Of a stretch of DNA of 64,000 bases, positions 57,000 through 64,000 are shown piece by piece. This DNA comes from Bemisia tabaci (taxonomy: Eukaryota > Arthropoda > Insecta > Hemiptera > Aleyrodidae). The DNA lies in NCBI RefSeq assembly GCF_918797505.1, contig NC_092800.1, forward strand, positions 45,749,864-45,813,863, read 5' to 3'. Both the position numbers and the translations under genes were made by a program. How positions within the stretch are numbered: the stretch's first letter is position 1; each line of letters opens with the position of its first letter. Under the pieces are notes generated by a model. That model did no database searches and had not been told where the DNA came from. It worked only from the letters and a program-made list of their open reading frames with translations.

Positions 57000-59900
57000 G
57001 TGTCAAAAAGACATACAATACATCGCATCGATCGATTCCATTTTTTCAGCCACTCGTCACTTTTCTCGAATTTTGAGATCGCAGTTCTGTTGTCAGGATA
57101 ATGAAGAATTCACTTACCAATTTTGAGAGAATCTAAGAATCTTTTTTCAGGGGGAACTCTCTCATTCCGAGAATCTTTTCTCCCCCCCCCCCCCTTCTAG
57201 ACATTGAATATCCACTCATCATATGGGAAGAATAGGATTTTAAGTGCAATATGGCAACGTAGCTCGGCTTTCCGCCCTCGTTTTTTTTAAGTATCGGATT
57301 ACGACGATCTCGAGGAGATCATGAGGAGCTGGCGCTTAGGGCACTCGTCTTTCGGGGTCGTTCGCTTATCCGCTCATCAGCAGCCCGATTATAGACTGAT
57401 TTGATGGATATGCCATTCGATAAATCGATTTGCGATAATGGACTAGAGTACCAATTTAGACAGAGTATGGGCTATTTGTGTTCCGGTTTCTCGTTGGTCG
57501 CATGAAGTAGGCTGATACGGTGCGCTGACACCCGTAAGTAAACAAACAAGATGGTGACTCCACGCAACCGTTGGATTCCCTCTGAAATAAATCAAAAAAT
57601 TATCATTGAATATCTGATGAAGAATAGCGGAATGAAAGAATCTCTCATAAGCGGAAAGTTTGAACCAACGCATCAATAAACTGTAACACACTGATAAAAA
57701 TATTTGATTATTGTGTTACTTTTGGTTAATGCAAGAAGTGAAACACAAACCAACACAAATTTTGTGTTGATTTTGGTACATATTGAGGTGAATTTAGAGC
57801 AAAAAACAATGGAAAGACTGGGAAAATGCATCCTTCCGATTGCGACGTCAGTATTCACCACTCGTTTTTTATTCAATGTCTTCAAGAAAACGAGCTTGAA
57901 TTTTCTCTCGAAATTGCCAACAAAATGCAAGAGTTATTTTGTGTTTTACTTCCTGTAGGAACCAAACTTTTGAATGGTATTTTTAGTTTTTATTTTGGCA
58001 AATTATTCAAATCTTTAGCAAGGATCCATTATAAAAGTTACGTGTCATTAAAATTTACTCAAAGGCTCGCAAAAAGTGTCCGTGTATGAAGAGGGGTTAA
58101 AAGCTCATAATTCAAATATAGACCATATATGATGCCCTCTTGGGAAAAAAGGCTGACTGAGGAATAACCAATTATACGGATCTTCAAATAAAAATGTATA
58201 ACTTTCACTATTATGAGCAGTAACTCTGCGTGTATCTCATAAATGTGCCATATCGATGATATTAGACACCGTAAAAATCTCTAATTGACGCTAAAGCTCA
58301 TATTTAATGCATGTTTTACTTCTTAATTTAATGACTCACTCTCCAAGAACGCATTAAATATTAAACGGGTATTTAGTTTGAGATGGAGTCATCATTTATT
58401 TCTCACTCCTGTTCTTTGAGATTTTCCAGGAATGTTCGTAATAAAATATAATGAGGAAGGAAAACTTAAAAAATACAAGAAGGAAAGGGGAAAGAGGAAA
58501 GAAGGATAAACGAAAAAGGAGCCGTTTTAGTTTTTCCATCACATGAGTTCACATCAATTTAGCTTTTCTTTTCGACTGGTGGCGTAATCACATTTCCACG
58601 GAATTGGAGGAAATAATTAAATAATTATGCAAAACCCCATACGCCACATCCTTAGACGTATTTTGCGGAAAAGAGCTATTCTTAGAAAATGTCAATGTTT
58701 TGAGTCCGCCAAAAATTCTGAACGTCAAACGTTTTCCGTTACGGAAGCTTCTCCAGTGTGTTTTTGATCCGGCTACAAATGAGTATTGTGATCATCTAGC
58801 TTTGCGAATGCAACTGCCATCATCGAATTCTCAAACGGACTTTTATAGCACGGTGTTTGAAAATTCAGCCCTACTACAACTTTGCACTAAATTAGACATC
58901 CATATCATCGAACAACTGCAGCTGAGTTCAAAATCTTCAAACGGGAACTGAAGGTACTGTATTTTCATAATTTTTCTCCCTCTGTAAGGAAAATACCATC
59001 AGCACTTTTGATGGTGCTGCGAACAGTCTACCATTAATATGGCCATGCCCTAGGGGGAAGGGAAGGGCCCGCAGGCATGGTCCTTAATTTGTTAGAGGAA
59101 CTGTGTTTTTTCCCCCTTTTTTTTAAAGTTGAGTGGAAGAATTGAAGAAAAAAATAATGTCCTCTTTGAATGATTTTTAAATGGTCTTTTATAATATATT
59201 TCAGAGGGTTCAGCTCACTTTCTTGAAGAAAGAGAGGATGTAAAATATATCATATAAGAATGAAAATTTTAAGAATTGGAAACCCCAGAAGTAGTAAGGC
59301 CCGGGCCTTACTACTCCCAGATTAAGTATAAAATCAGTTGTTTTCTCCAGAAATGCACTTTTTTAACTACGGCGAAATATAAAAAATTAATAAAATGTAT
59401 TATCTAATCATGAAATTCAAAATTTTGAGTGTTAAAGTAAATGCAACTCCTCTGCTTTTGTATCCAATGTAGATAGATTGGTATATTTTCCACGCGAACG
59501 GTCAAAAATGTGGAATTGCATGTTATGGGAAAAAATTAAATGTTCCTCATAAAATTCATAATCTTATTCGTCACGCTTTAGTTACAGAAATCATAAAAAT
59601 TCCACCTTCATTCTATTTTAGGTGAGGGAAAGTAATTAATTCAAAGCAATGAGTGACTAACGCAACCTTATCACATATTCATTCTGACTTTGAGACCGCT
59701 GCATAGCCTCACATTGCGTGTTAAATTATCATCAAGCGGAAAGTATATAGTACTCATCTCCGAATTTTACTTTTCCCTCATCTGGCTGCATTGCCTTTAT
59801 TGTTGATGCGAGCTCTCTAAAATATATTCCCTCTGTACGTCTCGGGAGAGTAAAAGGAGAGAAATCTGGGACTTCCTTTTATTTTTAAATAAATGATTTA

Positions 59901-60053
59901 CTATCGCAATCACAAAGACTAGAGAAACGGAGGTACCATCAAACTCATCAGTCGGAATATAACATAACTCACCGCGACATAGGTACACCAGATAAAAAAC
60001 CTCGAATAGACATTACAATTATTGCTACTGAATCGGAGTATCGTGCATGTTTC
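57000..60053. other. Region between the mariner/MITE zone and the hAT MITE, upstream of the CRAL-TRIO exon
   Basis: Several open frames of 60-90 codons lie here (for example 57826-58089 and 58700-58951 on plus), but none resembles a known protein or has convincing splice context. A 43-codon plus-strand frame starts at an ATG near 57551 in an AACAAGATGGTG context. I cannot assign function. Confidence 0.4.
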
Positions 60054-60206
60054 CAGTGGCGTGCCGTGAATGATCGATTATCGATATTTCCCCATTTGAG
60101 GCTATGGTAAGGAATCGATTTATAAGGTGTTCCCTGTTTATCGATCCTTTTCCTTAGGATTAAATGGCAGACTAATCGATTTATCACAAAGCACGCCACG
60201 CCTCTG
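60054..60206. mobile_element. hAT-type MITE with exact 8-bp target duplication
   Basis: A 153-bp element that begins CAGTGGCGTGCCGTGAATG and ends CACGCCACGCCTCTG. It is flanked on both sides by CATGTTTC (60046-60053 and 60207-60214). The CAGTGGCG terminus and 8-bp duplication are the hallmarks of hAT transposons. The interior has paired ATCGAT motifs and a palindromic body. Related copies lie at 22210-22374 and 46369-46514. Confidence 0.85.
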
Positions 60207-60378
60207 CATGTTTCCTATTCATCGAGTGAAGGAACCTTATTGAAATTTATCGCAATACAATTTAAATAAGTTGTAATTTTTCAATGCATTGCGAATCACC
60301 TATCTTTCTGACGCATGGAGCTCATTTTATTAACAAACTGTTACAAAATCGGCATTGACTGATGTAATGATGTGCAAA

Positions 60379-60737
60379 TGGACGTATATACGCTAAATAG
60401 AACTTCGTGCAAGTGGAAAGATGGGATGTGCTTGTTAGTGCTCGAGCCATAAGAATGAATGGAGATTTTAAAGCGTCAGTGACGTCAGCGGCAACGAAGG
60501 CGTCTCCAATGTCGTTCTTGCTCGGCTTTAGCTCATGAGCTCTGTCCACAACGATCTTTTCATATGTCCACGACTCACGAGTTAGCGCTCAGTTCCTTTC
60601 GATTTAATTGAAAATCCCGCTTTTCCATTTTCTCAAAAGAACCTATATCCACTGACCACATTGTTTCTTATCCAGCTTCCACGAGCACACCCCATCTTTC
60701 CACTTGCACATAGTTCCTTGTAGCATGAATACGTCCA
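60379..60737. mobile_element. Larger relative of the TGGACGTATTT MITE family
   Basis: TGGACGTATATACGCTAAAT and TAGCATGAATACGTCCA are the ends. The interior has a CpG-rich block (GTCAGTGACGTCAGCGGC) and GAGCTCATGAGC-like palindromes. An interior-like segment on the opposite strand is at 2585-2755. It sits 138 bp upstream of the CRAL-TRIO start codon. Confidence 0.55.
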
Positions 60738-60874
60738 AATATTGCCATTAATGGTAAAAACTTGCACTTTAATTGCAATTTTATTTCAATATTTTGTTGC
60801 GCCTCACTACTCAGGTAGTGTGGTAAACTAATCTTGATATCAGTGCTTGGTTTGAATTGATCCGTAAGAGCCTC

Positions 60875-61095
60875 ATGGTAGCAATGGAGGCGACGTCAAC
60901 TCCTACGTCAACGAGGGAGGCTGCACGTCACCTGAAAGAATGGTTGTCCCAGGAGCCTCATCTCCCGAACGTCGAGGACGAGGAATGGCTGGAAACCGTC
61001 TATCGCCACAACAAATGCAGCCTCCAAAAATCAAAACGCAAACTGGAAAATTACTTCTCCATGAAGACGAAATACCCAAACATCCTAAAGAACAG
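60875..61095 (+). CDS. CRAL-TRIO domain protein (alpha-tocopherol-transfer-protein-like), 5' coding exon, partial
   Basis: An open exon from ATG 60875 (a second ATG follows at 60884) to a donor AACAG/GTATGG at 61095. It encodes about 73 residues and ends in phase 2. The peptide includes HLKEWLSQEPHLPN, then CSLQKSKRKLENYFSMK. This resembles the CRAL-TRIO N-terminal helical region of insect alpha-tocopherol transfer and retinaldehyde-binding proteins (pattern: LxxWLxxxPHLP, then a K/R-rich helix with LxxYxxxRxxxP). Such proteins carry hydrophobic lipids between membranes. The following exon, with the lipid-binding lobe, was not found before 64000, so the first intron is at least 2.9 kb. The true start could be further upstream, because the frame is open back to about 60857. 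An isolated duplicated exon cannot be ruled out. Expression evidence is lacking. Confidence 0.7.
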
Positions 61096-61186
61096 GTATG
61101 GAGCAAAGAGTTTACCTAGAGTCCTTTTATACTGAGAGTAAAGACAATGCGAATGTCTGATTGGTTCCCGTATTTTAGGCCTTGGC

Positions 61187-61383
61187 AGTGTCACAAACGG
61201 GAATAAAGATTACATTTTCCCCGATTGCAAAGATTATAATCTAGAATGGACCGGGAAAAAGAAGGTACGGCATGAAACAAATGGAATGAGAGAGGGAACA
61301 GAAATAGGAATTCGGGGAACGGGTTGATCAAATATTGCAGCAAACGTCCAATTTGTGTATAATCTTTATTCCCGTTTGTGACA
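61187..61383. mobile_element. MITE with TGTCACAAACGGGAATAAAG ends
   Basis: TGTCACAAACGGGAATAAAG at the left pairs with CTTTATTCCCGTTTGTGACA at the right, 197 bp in all. It lies in the CRAL-TRIO first intron, 91 bp after the exon. A right-end copy, including the following TTGTCTCAACTCTC flank, is at 52258-52345. Confidence 0.65.
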
Positions 61384-61544
61384 TCCAAAAGCCGCGTTGT
61401 CTCAACTCTCTCTATGAAAGGGCTCTAGGTGTACCTATTAAAGATTTATGCCGAAAGAAAAGTTGTTTATGTTGTTAATGAGAAAAATGACACAAAAATC
61501 ACGTTAAGCGCATCGGCAAAGTCTGATACGGACGTGTTCATGCT

Positions 61545-63050
61545 GGTACTCGGACTTTATGTCCACTTTTTTTACATCCACAGACTTTTCGTCCACAATT
61601 TTTACGTCCACAGTTCTTAAGCCCACACTATTGTTAAGTCCATTACTTAAACGTTTACTAAGTTAAGTCCACAAATGTAAAGTCCACCAAAATCAAATTC
61701 AAGCGTCATATTTTAGTCCGTGTGTAAAATTATATTGATAATATCGAAATGGGAAAATTAAGAGAGAATGAGGTGTTGTTATCGTAACTCATATTTTAAA
61801 TGAAATGTTAATTTCTTCTTTTGGTTCATCTTTTCAAATTGTCTTTGGTAAATACTTGGTTTCATTTCTATCCTTGAGATTTCCGATAAAAAATATGCCT
61901 TAAATGCACATTCTTTTTTTTAATGAAATTGATTACTTCATTTTGAAAACATTTACATTTTTAAAAAGTGGTAAATATTTGTAAAACCTTTTCCAAGCAA
62001 TGGCATCGATATGAATCTCAATGAGCCGTAGTTGTGATGAAAGAAACTATACAAGAATTAATAAAAGAGGAAAAAATCTGAGAAGCACGCAATTTTTTGT
62101 TTTCAACATATTTGTACATCGACCTCCTTTTGTCAAATACGTCCGATTTTGAACGTTTCGTTGCGCTTACACCACGCTGCAGCACAGGAAAAGCCCAAAA
62201 CATAAAATAATAAATTTGCGTGCTTTGGAAATCATTAAATTTGACACGGAACCACTATTATATTTACAAAAAACACGTTATATTTTCCAGTTAGTACATA
62301 TTTCTTTTTCATCAGTTTAAAAGGGAATAATCAATGCAGAGAGTGCAAACATTTCAAAATCATGAGTCGAGAAACGCTGACTCCGCGAGTTTAAAGATTA
62401 GAGCCTAACACAGAGCGGAGCGGCGTGTTAGCAGCGCAGAACGCGCACTGACGCCTACAAACCTAACGGGATACTTCACGCATTGCGCAACGCGTGAAGT
62501 ATCCTGTTAGGTTTGTAGGCGCCTATGCGCGTGTCACGCTGGTTGGCTGCCGCGCCGCAACGCTTTAAGCAACTATTTCGCGTCAGAGGCGTTGCACAGT
62601 GTCCTTCAAGATTGGAGGCGCACGAAATAATTAGTTAAAAAGGACTTTCAATTTTGACTGCATCGGTTACTGAAAAATGTTTAATTTGGCATTGGAGTGT
62701 TTCTTAGGCTCCCGCCTTGATTTTCATCTAATCATATCCGTACAGTGTACACATTAACATATGTTTTTATCTGCTCTTAGAGTCTGTTCTCTTTCATGAC
62801 TTGATTCATGAATGAAATGTTTTTAAGAATGAAGGTAGTAGTAGTATGCATTTATTTTTGAGGTGGCTCCTGTCATTTAAATGAGAAGAAAAAAATGTGG
62901 ACATAACATGTCCACAATTTGGACATAATCATGGTTGGACATGAAATCATGTGGACTTAATAAAGACTGGACTTAACGTTTAGTGGACATAAATAGCGGT
63001 GGACATTTATTTAATGGACGAAAGTTAGGTGGACATAAAGTCCTGGAAGC
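61545..63050. mobile_element. Non-autonomous transposon with GTCCAC arrays at both ends (Mutator-like candidate)
   Basis: A 1506-bp unit flanked by the 9-bp direct repeat GTTCATGCT (61536-61544 and 63051-63059). The termini form an imperfect inverted repeat with the core GGACTTTATGTCCAC on the left and its exact complement on the right. Inside each end, a GTCCAC-like hexamer recurs about every 15-17 bp: at 61561, 61576, 61591, 61606, 61621, 61638, 61668 and 61682 on the left. On the right the inverted GGAC core starts at 62899, 62921, 62937, 62953, 62969, 62984, 63001, 63016 and 63031. There is no long coding frame inside. A 9-bp duplication fits Mutator-like elements, but the superfamily is inferred. 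It lies in the first intron of the CRAL-TRIO gene. Confidence 0.7.
62453..62520. repeat. Long hairpin inside the GTCCAC-array transposon
   Basis: Two 29-bp arms (from GCCTACAAACCTAACGGGAT and its complement) pair with one mismatch around a 10-base CATTGCGCAA-type loop. Its GAAGTATCC core recurs in 12125-12249 and near 26955-26975, marking a dispersed family. Confidence 0.65.
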
Positions 63051-63866
63051 GTTCATGCTAAAAGTCTCCATAGTTTGCGCGCAACGTAGTTCCTTTTTGC
63101 ATATAAATAAACAAGTTCACTCCTAACTTCACTATCTGCGGGGTTTCCCCCCCCCCTTTTTTTTTTTGTTTTAAGCTTCAAAAAGTATACTACTGCAAAA
63201 ACATATCTTTTTTTCAATAGGGTTTCAGATGGAGACTTCACATGATGACGCAATTTTTGGCCCATATTTACTCAATATCTTCGGGAACATTTTAAAATAA
63301 TTTCTAGGTACAATATTTTTACAGATTACGTCTCAAATGTGACATTTAATCGATATTTCAAGCAGGTCATTACTTGATCAAAATTTCCATAAACATTCAA
63401 TATGCATTTTTAAAGCATTGCCTCATTATGAAACTCATCATTACTCAAACAAATCATTCAAAAAGAAATGCCAATTTCGAGAGACCTACGAACACCAGTT
63501 CAACTATGCCGAGGCGCATGTGCCGTGATTCCGACCAAATCTTATACATGTTTCTGTTTACATCGAAATCATTCGAGAGCAAAATTAACGTGCTAAAAAA
63601 AGCACTGAATGAGTTTCCACATTTTCTGCGATAAAAAAATATTTTTTTTAGATTAGTTAGAATCTTTTTGTCCCGAAATATTGAGATACATTATGTTTAA
63701 TCACGCATGAAATTCTCTAAAAAATTTAAGATGATTTTAAAAAATTAATGATGGCCAAGTTTTTATAAGACATTTTTCCTTAGCACAGCAGCTTCACGGG
63801 ACCGTCGGAGACACTAGACGAGATGGTAGCAACATATACCCCGGTTTGCATTACAGCTCCAAACTG

Positions 63867-64000
63867 CCGTGCTAAAGAAAAACGCCGTATGAACATGCGA
63901 GAGTTGCCAAATTTCCTTTGATAAAATGTTCATTATTGAGAAAAATTATGGATATTTTTCCTTGAAATTTTCAGGAACTTTAGATCAAAGTACGAACAAA
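63867..64000. repeat. MITE of the CTGCCGTGCTAAGG family, cut by the window edge
   Basis: It begins CTGCCGTGCTAAAGAAAAAC, GCCGTATGAACATGCGAGAG, TTGCCAAATTTCC and runs to 64000. A solo right end (TTTTTCCTTAGCACAGCAG) of another copy lies near 63773-63791. Confidence 0.65.

Noticed and set aside
58700..58951. 83-codon plus-strand frame
   Set aside because: Codon use and composition are plausible, but there is no domain, no clear splice sites and no neighbouring exon.

Overview
This window is AT-rich invertebrate nuclear DNA: split genes with GT-AG introns, CYP4-type cytochrome P450s, a brain-specific homeobox (bsh) gene, and dense short inverted-repeat (MITE-like) elements. An insect is almost certain. 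The repeat families and P450 type suit a sap-feeding hemipteran such as a whitefly, but that is a guess from memory and not shown by the sequence.

Layout. (1) From 1 to 38777 there are three tandem CYP4-like P450 genes, all on the minus strand, called A, B and C here. A (684-6532) runs off the left edge; only exons 1-4 and 6 are present, and exon 5 cannot be found. B (8866-20168, 12 exons, 511 aa) and C (24588-38777, 12 exons, 512 aa) are complete. Splice phases match at every junction, and most exon lengths are identical between B and C, so the cluster arose by tandem duplication. (2) From 40917 to 50098, on the minus strand, lies a five-exon homeobox gene (278 aa) whose homeodomain is of the Bsh/BSX type. 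(3) From 50.1 to 60.8 kb is the region upstream of bsh. It has two GC-rich blocks (about 51.34-51.64 and 55.15-55.48 kb), a deleted mariner-like element with long terminal repeats (53460-54434), a diverged tandem duplication and several MITEs. (4) At 60875-61095 on the plus strand is a coding exon of a CRAL-TRIO (alpha-tocopherol-transfer-protein-like) gene that continues beyond the window. Its first intron carries a 1.5 kb transposon-like unit (61545-63050) flanked by a 9-bp direct repeat. The ends of this unit are arrays of a GTCCAC motif repeated about every 15 bp.

The P450s would be ER-anchored monooxygenases. The homeobox gene would be a neural transcription factor. The two groups are neighbours with no evident functional link. 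Most other sequence is intron or intergenic DNA carrying dispersed repeats, many in two or more copies within the window. No tRNA, rRNA, CRISPR array or prokaryote-type feature was seen.
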